This document shows, in pieces, positions 8,273 through 16,189 of a stretch of DNA of 64,000 nucleotides (position 1 is its first letter; every line of letters starts with the position of its first letter). Below the pieces are notes generated by a model. It worked only from the letters and a program-made list of their open reading frames with translations. It was not told the DNA's origin and ran no database searches. Both the position numbers and the translations under genes were made by a program. The DNA comes from Streptomyces sp. Tue 6430 (GTDB lineage Bacteria; Actinomycetota; Actinomycetes; Streptomycetales; Streptomycetaceae), in assembly GCA_021568835.1 (NCBI GenBank), contig JAKGSH010000010.1, positions 930,001-994,000 of the forward strand, given 5' to 3'.

Positions 8273-8693
8273 GTGCCGCTCCTCCGGATAGGTGTCTGCA
8301 GGGCAGACCGGCGGAGCGGCCCGGACTCATCGCGGAGCGGACCGCCTTTTCGCCACGACCCGGACCGGCTCGCCCCGGACCGGCTCGGATCTGCTCGGCC
8401 CGGACCGACTCGACCCGGACCGGACCGGCTCAGATCGACTCGCCCGGCTCGACCCGGCTCTTCGCCACGACCCGGACCGGCCCTGCTCGGCCCGACTCAG
8501 CCGGAGTCCGCCCGCCGCCCGCCCGCCGCCCGGCCCCCACCCGGCGATCGCCGGGCGACGGGCCGCTCCGGCCGCGCCGCGGCACCCGCCCGACGCCGCC
8601 GTGCCGCCCCGCCCGCCACCCGCCGCGCCCGCCACCGGCCCGCCCGCCACCGGCCCGCCCGCTACCGGCCCGCCCGCTCACCACCGCGCCGGT
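8273..8693. repeat. gene-free stretch of GACCGG/GCTCG and CGCCC repeats
   Basis: No supportable gene in 421 bp. The left half is built from degenerate GGACCGGCTCG units and includes a 20-bp direct repeat, TTCGCCACGACCCGGACCGG, near 8349 and 8461. The right half, around 8620-8690, has about four tandem copies of a 14-bp unit near CGCCCGCCACCGGC. Any open frames here are consequences of composition. It could act as a transcription barrier between two same-strand genes. Confidence 0.7.
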
Positions 8694-9875
8694 TCACGGC
8701 GGACCGGCTCCCAGCGCGCCGAGTCCCGCGCGGACCGCGTCCAGGTCGGCGTCCGAGGCCAGTCCCGCGTGGTACAGCCGGAGCTCCGTGGCGCCCAGCT
8801 CCCGCGCGCGTGCCGCGTCCGCGGCCAGCGTGCCGGGGCTGCCGCCCATGCCGGAGACGACGGTGAGGTTGGCGGCGATCACGGCTCTCTCGCGGCGCTG
8901 CTCCGCGAACGGGCCCAGGAGCGCGGCCCCGCCCGTGCAGGGCACGACCACGCCGTCGGCGACCGACAGGATGTGCGCGGGGTCGACGCCGGGGTTGGCG
9001 CCCACGTGGTGGGAGACCGGGTCGGCGTGCAGAAGCACCTGGAAGCCCTCGGGCGCCGCCGCGCGGACGGCCGCGACGGCCTCCTCCTGGAGCGAGCGGG
9101 CGGTCGCGTCCCGCCACGCGCGCGTGGCCGTCGCCGGCTCCGTGCCGAGCAGCTTCTCCACCGCGGCCCAGCCTCCCCCGCCGTCCGGCAGTTCCTGCCA
9201 CACCGGTTCCAGCGCGGTCCGCACGGCCGCCGCCAGCTCGTCGGCGTCCAGGCCGAGGTCGTCGTAGCCGGCCCGGCAGACGGGGCAGAAGCAGAGCGAC
9301 ATCAGGTACTGGCCGGCCTCGCCGAGCCCGACCCCGCCGGTCTTGTCGTGGGCGTGCAGGTGCTGGAGGCCGTACCAGCCGAGGGACTCCAGTTCGGTGC
9401 CGGCCGCGCCGGGCCGTACGGCGGCCTCGGCGGCGAGGTCGACGAGGTACGCGCGCGTGGCGGGCTGCGCGATGCACGGGGCCCACGGGTACCGGTCGCC
9501 GTAGGCGTTGACGACCGAGGTCCGCGGGTGCTCGGCGCCCAGCCGGGAGTTGTGGGCGAGGACGACCCAGCTGTGCACCTCCAGGCCGGCCCGGGCGAGC
9601 GCGGCGGCGGCCTCGCCGTACGCGTCGCCGGGCGCCCAGTCCCCGGCCGGGTACGGGCGCAGCGCGCGGCCGTGCCAGCGGCTGTCGGCCGGGTACAGCA
9701 CGGCCGCGTGTTCGGCGGTGACGATGCGGTGGCGGGGATGGCGGGGGGTGAGGGCGCGGGTGGAGTGGTAGGCGGCGGCCAGGGTGACCTGCCGGACGCC
9801 GAGCGCGGCGATCCGGTCGGGCGCCGCCGGGTCGCCGTTGACGTCCCAGGGGTAGACGAACGCCGACGCCTTCAC
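8694..9875 (-). CDS. conserved protein of unknown function, TIM-barrel/glycosidase-like, linked to uronate catabolism
   Basis: Protein of 393 residues with no confident family. Alternating strand-helix segments (SAFVYPWDVNG, LEVHSWVVLAH, WYGLQHLHAHD, FQVLLHADPVSHHVGA, GVVVPCTGG) suggest a TIM barrel like those of putative glycoside hydrolases. A Cys-x-Cys-x-x-Cys cluster, LCFCPVCRAGYDDL near residue 220, could bind a metal. No signal peptide is visible, so it should be cytoplasmic. Its GTG start overlaps the stop of 5-dehydro-4-deoxyglucarate dehydratase (GTGA) and it lies opposite uronate dehydrogenase. This strongly suggests a step in uronate or oligo-uronide degradation, for instance hydrolysis of a glycoside or lactone. 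That role is inference. Confidence 0.7.
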   Translation of the reverse strand: MKASAFVYPWDVNGDPAAPDRIAALGVRQVTLAAAYHSTRALTPRHPRHRIVTAEHAAVLYPADSRWHGRALRPYPAGDWAPGDAYGEAAAALARAGLEVHSWVVLAHNSRLGAEHPRTSVVNAYGDRYPWAPCIAQPATRAYLVDLAAEAAVRPGAAGTELESLGWYGLQHLHAHDKTGGVGLGEAGQYLMSLCFCPVCRAGYDDLGLDADELAAAVRTALEPVWQELPDGGGGWAAVEKLLGTEPATATRAWRDATARSLQEEAVAAVRAAAPEGFQVLLHADPVSHHVGANPGVDPAHILSVADGVVVPCTGGAALLGPFAEQRRERAVIAANLTVVSGMGGSPGTLAADAARARELGATELRLYHAGLASDADLDAVRAGLGALGAGPP

Positions 9876-10812
9876 TCGCCCTCCTCCAGGAGCGCGTACC
9901 CGCGGTCGATCAGCTGCGCGAGCTGTTTGACGTGCTCCTCGGCGGGCTCGTGCAGCGGGGGCCGCACCTCGCCCACGTCGAGGCCGCGCAGCCGTACGCC
10001 CGCCTTGACGAGGGAGACCGCGTAGCCGCGGCCCTGGGCGCGCAGTTCGACGAAGGGGCGGTAGAAGCCGTCGAGGAGGCGGTGCGCGGTGGCCTCGTCA
10101 CCGGTGGCGAGCGCCCGGTGGAAGGCGAGGGCGATCTCGGGGGCGAAGCAGAACACGGCGGACGAGTAGAGGGGGACGCCGATGGCGGCGTAGGCGAGCT
10201 GGGTCTGCTCGGCGGTCGGCAGGCCGTTGAAGTAGAGGAAGTCGCCGGGGGCCTCGGTGCGGACGGCGCTGACGATGCGCTGCATGAGGTCGAGGTCGCC
10301 GAGCCCGTCCTTGAGCCCGATGATCCCCTCCGTGCGGGCCAGTTCGACGGCCGTCGCGGGGGTGAGGACGGCGTTGTCGCGCTGGTAGACGATCACCGGC
10401 AGCCCGGTCGCGGCGGCCAGCTCCCGGTAGTGCCGCAGCAGCCCCTCCTGGCCGGCGACCACGAGGTAGGGCGGCATCGCGAGCAGTCCGTCCGCGCCGG
10501 CGGCCTCGGCCAGGCCCGCGTAGCGCACCGCGAGCGCGGTCCCGTAGCCGACGCCGGCGACGACGGGCACGCGTCCGGCCGTCTCGTCCACGGCCGCGCG
10601 CACGCACGTCGCGAACTCCTCGGGGGTGAGCGCGTGGAACTCCCCGGTGCCGCAGCAGGCGAAGACGGCGGCCGCCCCGGCCTCGATGCCGCGGCGGACG
10701 TGCGCGCGGTAGACGTCGAGGTCGGGGAGCCGTCGGGACCGTAGGCGGTGACGGGGAAGAACAGTGGTCCGCTGGGGACGCGCAGACGTGCGGCGAGCGG
10801 GGCTGGCGTCAC
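9872..10812 (-). CDS. 5-dehydro-4-deoxyglucarate dehydratase, one apparent frameshift
   Basis: DHDPS-superfamily enzyme of about 313 residues that decarboxylates and dehydrates 5-dehydro-4-deoxy-D-glucarate to 2,5-dioxopentanoate. Diagnostic segments are GPLFFPVTAYGPDGS at the N-terminus, FACCGTGEFHALTPEEF, the catalytic tyrosine in VIVYQRDNAVL, the Schiff-base lysine in IIGLKDGLGDLDLM and LYFNGLPTAEQ. The GTG at 10812 has GGGAGAG upstream. One C is missing near 10737, after GPDGS; restoring it joins the two frames. It is divergent from uronate dehydrogenase across a shared operator region and coupled to the unknown TIM-barrel-like gene. Together they form the oxidative route from glucuronate or galacturonate to 2-oxoglutarate semialdehyde; the glucarate dehydratase step is not visible here. 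Confidence 0.9.
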
Positions 10813-10850
10813 GGGCTCTCCCTAGGACGACGCGTGCGTTCTTCTGATTA

Positions 10851-10860
10851 ATGTCCACAT
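10851..10860. promoter_or_regulatory. palindromic operator ATGTCCACAT on the kdgD side
   Basis: ATGT-CC-ACAT is a perfect palindrome about 15-25 nt downstream of the predicted minus-strand transcription start. A variant, ATGTCCACGCAT, lies at 10999-11010 on the other side of the divergent promoters. Confidence 0.5.
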
Positions 10861-10874
10861 CTATGAACGGACTC

Positions 10875-10903
10875 ACCCTATGAAGGCCCCCACGCCCGGT
10901 CAA
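10875..10903 (-). promoter_or_regulatory. promoter of the dehydratase operon
   Basis: TTGACC (10903-10898) and TAGGGT (10880-10875) on the minus strand are separated by 17 nt. The -35 box lies about 50 bp from that of the divergent uronate dehydrogenase promoter. Confidence 0.55.
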
Positions 10904-10951
10904 GCGCGCGAACCGCCGGACGGGAGCCGATCCTCCGACCCCACGAGACAC

Positions 10952-10981
10952 TTGACGCGACGGGCGGGAGATCCTTAGCGT
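10952..10981 (+). promoter_or_regulatory. promoter of uronate dehydrogenase
   Basis: TTGACG (10952-10957) and TAGCGT (10976-10981) with an 18-nt spacer. The predicted start falls on TGTCCATGCATGTG, just ahead of the second operator-like motif. Confidence 0.5.
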
Positions 10982-10998
10982 GTCCATGCATGTGAATG

Positions 10999-11010
10999 AT
11001 GTCCACGCAT
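10999..11010. promoter_or_regulatory. operator-like motif ATGTCCACGCAT on the udh side
   Basis: This is the second copy of the ATGTCCAC motif. The pairing of one copy with each divergent promoter suggests a common regulator of uronate oxidation. No dedicated regulator gene sits between the two operons. Confidence 0.45.
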
Positions 11011-11063
11011 ACGGCCGTCGGGCTCGTCGCCTGCCGCACCCGTCGCCCCAAGGAGACCCGAGG

Positions 11064-11872
11064 ATGCCCGCTCCGCGCACCGTCCTGCTCACCGGCGCCG
11101 CCGGGGGCCTCGGCACCCTGATGCGGGAACTGCTCCCCGCGTACGGCTACGAGCTGCGCCTGATGGACCTGCGCCCGATCGAGGGCGAGCCGGAGGCGAT
11201 CGTCGCCGACCTCGCCGACCTCGGCGCCGTGCGGGAGGCCGTGCGGGGCGTCGACGCGATCATCCACCTGGCGGGCATCTCCCTGGAAGCCCCCTTCGAG
11301 GAGATCCTCGGCGCCAACATCGTCGGCACCCACCACCTGTACGAGGCCGCCCGCGAGGAGGGCGTGCGACGCGTCGTCTTCGCCTCCTCCAACCACGCGG
11401 TGGGCTTCACCCCAGCCCCCGGGGCGACGACCCCCTCATCCCCGTCGAGACCCCGCACCGCCCGGACACCTTCTACGGCCTGTCCAAGGCCTTCGGCGAG
11501 GACCTCGCCCAGTTCTACTGGGACAAGCACGGCCTGGAGACCGTCTCGGTGCGCATCGGCTCCTGCTTCCCGGAACCGACCAGCGTCCGGATGCTGTCGG
11601 TGTGGATGAGCCCGGCCGACGGCGCCCGGCTGTTCCACGCCGCCCTGACCGCCGAGGGCGTCGGACACACCGTGGTCCACGGCTCCTCCGCCAACACCCG
11701 GCTGTGGTGGGACCTGACCAGCGCGCGGGCGCTCGGCTACGAGCCGCAGGACGACTCCGAGCCGTGGGCCGAGAAGCTGATCGCCGAGCAGGGCGAGCTG
11801 GACCCGGGGAACGTCGCGCACACCCACCTCGGCGGCCACTTCGTCAACGACCCCCCGATCTGGCCGTACTGA
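11064..11872 (+). CDS. udh: uronate dehydrogenase (NAD-dependent SDR), one apparent frameshift
   Basis: Extended short-chain dehydrogenase of about 269 residues oxidising D-galacturonate or D-glucuronate to the aldarolactone. The NAD motif LLTGAAGGLG is at residues 8-17, followed by DAIIHLAGIS. After a restored C near 11420 it continues VGFTPAPRGDDPLIPVETPH, then DTFYGLSKAFGEDLA with the catalytic Tyr and Lys, and IGSCFPEPTS. These strings are characteristic of uronate dehydrogenases. The ATG at 11064 follows AAGGAGACCC. It is transcribed alone from a promoter opposite the dehydratase operon. Length after correction matches the family (about 265). Confidence 0.9.
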
Positions 11873-12010
11873 CGCTCCCTCGGGAGCGGCGCGGCGGCGG
11901 GCGGGCACCGAACGGGCCCGCCCGCCGCCGCGTTCGGGCGTCCGCACTGCCCGAACCGGCGCCCGCCGCCACGACCGCGCAGGTCCGCGGCGGGTACCGG
12001 CCGCGGGAAA

Positions 12011-12119
12011 CGGGCACAGACGGGCCGTATCGGGCCCACGACAGGCCTGGTCACCGCCTCAACCCCGTTGTAGAACTTCCCCCATGGGCCCGACCGGGCC
12101 CGAACGGGCAGACACGGGC
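12011..12119. promoter_or_regulatory. two arrays of CGGGC direct repeats phased at 10 bp
   Basis: CGGGC starts at 12011, 12021 and 12031 (array A). (T/C)GGGC starts at 12085, 12095, 12105 and 12115 (array B). The 10-bp period puts every copy on the same face of the helix. The arrays flank a 50-bp stretch that should hold the promoter, and array B ends 20 bp before the DeoR regulator gene. DeoR-family proteins commonly bind multiple direct repeats, so this is the likely operator for this gene and possibly the adjacent ABC operon. Confidence 0.6.
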
Positions 12120-12139
12120 GGAAGAGCGAGGTGACGGCA

Positions 12140-12910
12140 GTGACCCCGAGGACGGCGGAGGAGCGCCAGCGGGAGATCGTGCGGGCCGCGCGCGCCACCG
12201 GCTCGGTCGACGTCGCCGCGCTCGCCACCGAACTGGGCGTGGCCAGGGAGACCGTACGGCGGGACCTGCGCGCCCTGGAGGACCACGGACTGGTGCGGCG
12301 CACGCACGGCGGCGCGTATCCCGTGGAGAGCGCCGGTTTCGAGACGACCCTCGCCTTCCGCGCCACCAGTCACGTGCCCGAGAAGCGCCGGATCGCCACC
12401 GCGGCGGCCGGACTCCTCGGGGACGCCGAGACGGTGTTCGTCGACGAGGGGTTCACCCCGCAGCTCATCGCGGAGGCGCTGCCCCGGGACCGGCCGCTGA
12501 CCGTGGTCACCGCCTCCCTGCCGGTCGCGGGCGCCCTCGCCGAGACCGGCAACGTGTCCGTCCTGCTGCTGGGCGGCCGGGTCCGGGCCGGCACCCTGGC
12601 GACGGTGGACCACTGGACGACGAGGATGCTCGCGGGCTTCGTCGTCGACCTCGCCTACATCGGCGCCAACGGCATCTCCCGTGAGCACGGCCTGACCACC
12701 CCCGACCCGGCCGTCGGGGAGGTCAAGGCACAGGCGGTACGGGCCGCCCGCCGCACGGTGTTCGTCGGCGTGCACACCAAGTTCGGCGCCGTCAGCTTCT
12801 GCCGGTTCGCCGAGGTCGGCTCCCTGGAGGCGATCGTGACGAGCACGCTGCTGCCGGCCCCCGAGGCCCACCGCTACTCCCTGCTGGGGCCGCAGGTCGT
12901 CCGCGTCTGA
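12140..12910 (+). CDS. DeoR/GlpR family transcriptional regulator
   Basis: Regulator of 256 residues. The N-terminal DeoR helix-turn-helix reads VAALATELGVARETVRRDL near residues 25-45, followed by the signature LVRRTHGGAYPVE. The C-terminal DeoRC sensor domain shows VFVDEGFTPQLIAEAL, LTVVTASLPVA and LLGGRVRAGTLATV. GTG 12140 is chosen over GTG 12131 because GAGGTGA lies 5 nt upstream of the former. It sits directly before a sugar/polyol ABC operon on the same strand and is its likely repressor, with a phosphorylated sugar as expected inducer. Helically phased CGGGC repeats lie upstream. Confidence 0.92.
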   Translation: MTPRTAEERQREIVRAARATGSVDVAALATELGVARETVRRDLRALEDHGLVRRTHGGAYPVESAGFETTLAFRATSHVPEKRRIATAAAGLLGDAETVFVDEGFTPQLIAEALPRDRPLTVVTASLPVAGALAETGNVSVLLLGGRVRAGTLATVDHWTTRMLAGFVVDLAYIGANGISREHGLTTPDPAVGEVKAQAVRAARRTVFVGVHTKFGAVSFCRFAEVGSLEAIVTSTLLPAPEAHRYSLLGPQVVRV

Positions 12911-13041
12911 GGGCCGGCGCACCCGGCCGGACGCGCGTCCGGAGAACCCCTCCTCTCCCCCGCCGAGGGCCACTCCCCTACCCCCTCGCACCCTTTTGCC
13001 CCCTGCACATCCCCTGTGTTCCATACGTCCAGGAGTGATCC

Positions 13042-14415
13042 ATGCGAACCCCGAGCCGACGGCGGCCCCCGCGAGCCACGCTCGCCCTGGCCGCCGCAGG
13101 GACGCTGCTCGCCCCCCTGCTCTCCGGCTGCTGGACCGGAGCCGGCGGGGCCGGATCGGGCGGCGATTCCCTCAACGTCCTCATGGTCAACAACCCCCAG
13201 ATGGCCGAGCTGCAGAAACTCACCGCCGCCCACTTCACCGAGGACACCGGCATCAAGGTGAACTTCACCGTCCTGCCGGAGAACGACGTCCGCGACAAGA
13301 TCAGCCAGGACTTCGCCAACCAGGCGGGCCAGTACGACGTGGCCACCCTGTCCAACTACGAGATACCGATCTACGCCCGCAACGGCTGGCTGCACGAGAT
13401 GGACTCCTACGTGGCCCGGGACCCGGCCTACGACGAGCAGGACGTCCTCGCCCCGATGCGCGAGTCGCTCACCGCCGACGACGGAAAGCTCTACGGCCAG
13501 CCGTTCTACGGCGAGTCGTCCTTCCTGATGTACCGCAAGGACGTCTTCGCGAAGGCCGGTCTGACGATGCCCGAGCGCCCCACCTGGACCCAGGTGGCCG
13601 ACCTGGCCGCGAAGGCCGACGGGGCCGAGCCCGGCATGAAGGGCATCTGCCTGCGCGGACTGCCCGGCTGGGGCGAGGTGATGGCACCGCTCACCACCGT
13701 CGTGAACACCTTCGGCGGGACCTGGTTCGACGAGGACTGGACGGCACGCCTGGACTCGCCCGAGTTCGAGAAGGCGACGAAGTTCTACGTCGACCTCGTC
13801 CGCGAGCACGGCGAGTCCGGCGCCGCCCAGTCCGGCTTCGCCGAGTGCCTCAACAACATGACCCAGGGCAAGGTCGCCATGTGGTACGACGCCACCTCCG
13901 CCGCCGGTTCCCTGGAGGCGGCGAACTCCCCGGTCAAGGGCAGGATGGGCTACGCCCCCGCCCCCGTCGAGAGGACGGAGACCTCCGGCTGGCTCTACAC
14001 CTGGGCCTGGGGCATCCAGAAGGCCTCCCGCAACACCGACAAGGCCTGGCAGTTCGTCTCCTGGGCCTCCGGCAAGGAGTACGAGCAGCTGGTCGGCGAG
14101 CGGATCGGCTGGTCGAACGTGCCCGCCGGCAAGCGCGCCTCGACGTACGCCCACGCGGCCTACCGGGCCGAGGCGTCCGCCTTCCAGGACATGACGAAGG
14201 CCGCCATCGAGGGGGCCCGGCCGAAGGACCCCGGCGTGCAGCCGCGCCCCGCGCCCGGCATCCAGTTCGTCGGCATCCCCGAGTTCACCGACCTCGGCAC
14301 CAAGGTCTCCCAGGAGATCAGCGCGGCCATCGCCGGACGCCAGTCCGTCGAGTCGGCCCTGAAGAAGTCCCAGAAGCTCGCCGAGCGCGTCTCCGAGGAG
14401 TACGAGGGCCGATGA
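13042..14415 (+). CDS. polyol/sugar ABC transporter substrate-binding lipoprotein
   Basis: Extracellular binding lipoprotein of 457 residues. The signal peptide has basic residues, a hydrophobic core and the lipobox LLSGC (Cys31). Cluster 1 solute-binding features include LNVLMVNNPQMAELQKL, DVATLSNYEIPIYARNGWL, YGESSFLMYRKDVFAKAGL and WLYTWAWGIQKAS. The family resembles sorbitol/mannitol (SmoE-type) receptors. AGGAG lies 8 nt before the ATG. It is the first gene of a four-gene chain linked by ATGA overlaps to two permeases and a zinc dehydrogenase. Together with the dehydrogenase, a sugar alcohol is the best substrate guess. Confidence 0.9.
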   Translation: MRTPSRRRPPRATLALAAAGTLLAPLLSGCWTGAGGAGSGGDSLNVLMVNNPQMAELQKLTAAHFTEDTGIKVNFTVLPENDVRDKISQDFANQAGQYDVATLSNYEIPIYARNGWLHEMDSYVARDPAYDEQDVLAPMRESLTADDGKLYGQPFYGESSFLMYRKDVFAKAGLTMPERPTWTQVADLAAKADGAEPGMKGICLRGLPGWGEVMAPLTTVVNTFGGTWFDEDWTARLDSPEFEKATKFYVDLVREHGESGAAQSGFAECLNNMTQGKVAMWYDATSAAGSLEAANSPVKGRMGYAPAPVERTETSGWLYTWAWGIQKASRNTDKAWQFVSWASGKEYEQLVGERIGWSNVPAGKRASTYAHAAYRAEASAFQDMTKAAIEGARPKDPGVQPRPAPGIQFVGIPEFTDLGTKVSQEISAAIAGRQSVESALKKSQKLAERVSEEYEGR

Positions 14416-15350
14416 CCGCCACGACGACGGCCCCCGTGGCCACCACCCCGGTACCGGCCGGGCGCCGGCCCTCCGCCCGGCTGCGCGCCTGGGCCACCCG
14501 CGCCCCGCTGCTGCCCGCCCTCGTCTTCATGATCGTCGTGACCCAGCTCCCGTTCGTGGCCACGCTGGTGATCTCGTTCTACGACTGGAACGCCCTCTAC
14601 CCCGACGCCCGCGGCTTCACCGGCCTCGACAACTACCGGCAGGTGCTGGGCGACGCCGACCTGCGCCACTCGGTGTGGACGACGGTCGTGCTGACGGTCT
14701 CGGTGGTGCTGGCCAGTCTCGTCCTGGGCCTGGGCCTGGCCCTGCTCCTGGACCGCAGGTTCCGCGGCCGGGGCGTGGTCCGCACGCTCCTCATCGCCCC
14801 CTTCCTGGTGGTCCCGGTGGCGGCGGCCCTGCTGTGGAAGCACGTCCTCTACAACCCCGAGTACGGCCTGCTGAACGGCCTGCTGCACTACGTCGGCGGC
14901 CCGCAGCCCGACTGGATCTCCGACACCCCGCTGCTCGCGGTGGAGGCCTCGCTGGTCTGGCAGTGGACGCCGTTCATGATGCTGATCCTGCTGGCCGGGC
15001 TGCAGAGCCGGGACCAGCAGCAGCTGGAGGCCGCGCGGGTGGACGGCGCGAGCGACTGGCAGATCTTCCGGCACCTCACGCTTCCGCACCTGCGCCGGTA
15101 CCTGGAGCTGGGCGCCCTGCTGGGCTCGATCTACATCGTGCAGAACTTCGACGCGGTCTTCACGATCACGTCCGGCGGCCTGGGCACCGCCAACCTGCCC
15201 TACACCGTCTACCAGAGCTTCTACCAGGCCCACGAGAACGGCCTCGCGTCGGCCGCGGGCGTCCTGGTGGTCATCGGCTCGATCGTCATCGCCACCTTCG
15301 CGCTGCGCGTGGTGTCGTCCCTGTTCCGCGAGGAGGTGTCGCGCGCATGA
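14412..15350 (+). CDS. carbohydrate ABC transporter permease (MalF/SmoF type)
   Basis: Permease of 312 residues with six predicted membrane segments: PLLPALVFMIVVTQLPFVAT first, with the last near residues 280-300. The EAA loop near residues 210-230 contains EAARVDGASDWQIFRHLTLP. Its ATG overlaps the binding-protein stop. It pairs with the next permease to form the channel. No frameshift was seen. Confidence 0.93.
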   Translation: MTATTTAPVATTPVPAGRRPSARLRAWATRAPLLPALVFMIVVTQLPFVATLVISFYDWNALYPDARGFTGLDNYRQVLGDADLRHSVWTTVVLTVSVVLASLVLGLGLALLLDRRFRGRGVVRTLLIAPFLVVPVAAALLWKHVLYNPEYGLLNGLLHYVGGPQPDWISDTPLLAVEASLVWQWTPFMMLILLAGLQSRDQQQLEAARVDGASDWQIFRHLTLPHLRRYLELGALLGSIYIVQNFDAVFTITSGGLGTANLPYTVYQSFYQAHENGLASAAGVLVVIGSIVIATFALRVVSSLFREEVSRA

Positions 15351-16189
15351 ACGCACCGACCGTACGGGCCCGCCGCAAGGGCGCCGGACTCGGCCTGCTG
15401 GCCTGGCTGGCCGGGATCGTCTTCTTCCTGCCCATCGCGTGGATGGCGCTGACCTCCTTCCACTCCGAGGAGGACGCGGCGACCAACCCGCCCTCCTTCA
15501 CGGCGGCGCTCACCCTGGACGGCTACCGCGAGTTCTTCGGCACGGACGGCGGAGCCAGCCCCTGGCCCGCGCTGACCAACTCGGCGGTGGCCTCGGTGGC
15601 GTCCACCCTGCTGGTGCTGCTGCTGGCCGTCCCGGCGGCCTACGCGCTCTCGATCCGCCCGGTGCGCAAGTGGACGGACGTGCTGTTCTTCTTCCTGTCG
15701 ACGAAGATGCTGCCGGCCGTCGCGGGCCTGCTGCCGATCTACCTCTTCGCGAGGGACACCGGCCTGCTCGACAACATCTGGCTGCTGGTCGTCCTCTACA
15801 CCTGCATGAACCTGCCGATCGCGGTGTGGATGATGCAGTCGTTCCTCGCCGAGGTCCCGGTGGCGGTCATCGAGGCGGCACGGGTGGACGGGGCCCGACT
15901 GCCCACCGTCCTCACGCGGGTGGTGGGCCCGATCGCCCTGCCCGGCATCGCCGCCACGGCCCTCATCTGCTTCATCTTCAGCTGGAACGAGCTGCTGTTC
16001 GCCCGGGTCCTCACCGGCGTCGTCGCCGAGACCGCCCCGGTCTTCCTGACCGGCTTCATCACCAGCCAGGGCCTGTTCCTGGCGAAGGTGTGCGCCGCGT
16101 CGCTCGTCATCTCCCTGCCGGTGCTCGCCGCGGGGTTCGCCGCCCAGGACAAGCTGGTCCAGGGCCTGTCGTTGGGAGCCGTGAAATGA
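15347..16189 (+). CDS. carbohydrate ABC transporter permease (MalG/SmoG type)
   Basis: Permease of 280 residues. An N-terminal helix, GLLAWLAGIVFFLPIAWMAL, is followed by five more, with the EAA loop EAARVDGARLPTVLTRVVGP near residues 180-200 and FSWNELLFARVLT. The ATG overlaps the stop of the partner permease (ATGA). The operon lacks an ATPase gene, as is usual for Streptomyces systems that share MsiK. Confidence 0.93.
   Translation: MNAPTVRARRKGAGLGLLAWLAGIVFFLPIAWMALTSFHSEEDAATNPPSFTAALTLDGYREFFGTDGGASPWPALTNSAVASVASTLLVLLLAVPAAYALSIRPVRKWTDVLFFFLSTKMLPAVAGLLPIYLFARDTGLLDNIWLLVVLYTCMNLPIAVWMMQSFLAEVPVAVIEAARVDGARLPTVLTRVVGPIALPGIAATALICFIFSWNELLFARVLTGVVAETAPVFLTGFITSQGLFLAKVCAASLVISLPVLAAGFAAQDKLVQGLSLGAVK

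Noticed and set aside
8430..8684. Small Arg/Gly/Ala-rich ORFs in the repeat-rich gap.
   Set aside because: They have no ribosome site, no domain, and follow directly from the repeat composition.
6679..8693. The tandem repeats as a CRISPR array.
   Set aside because: Units are only 12-14 bp with no unique spacers and no cas genes are present.
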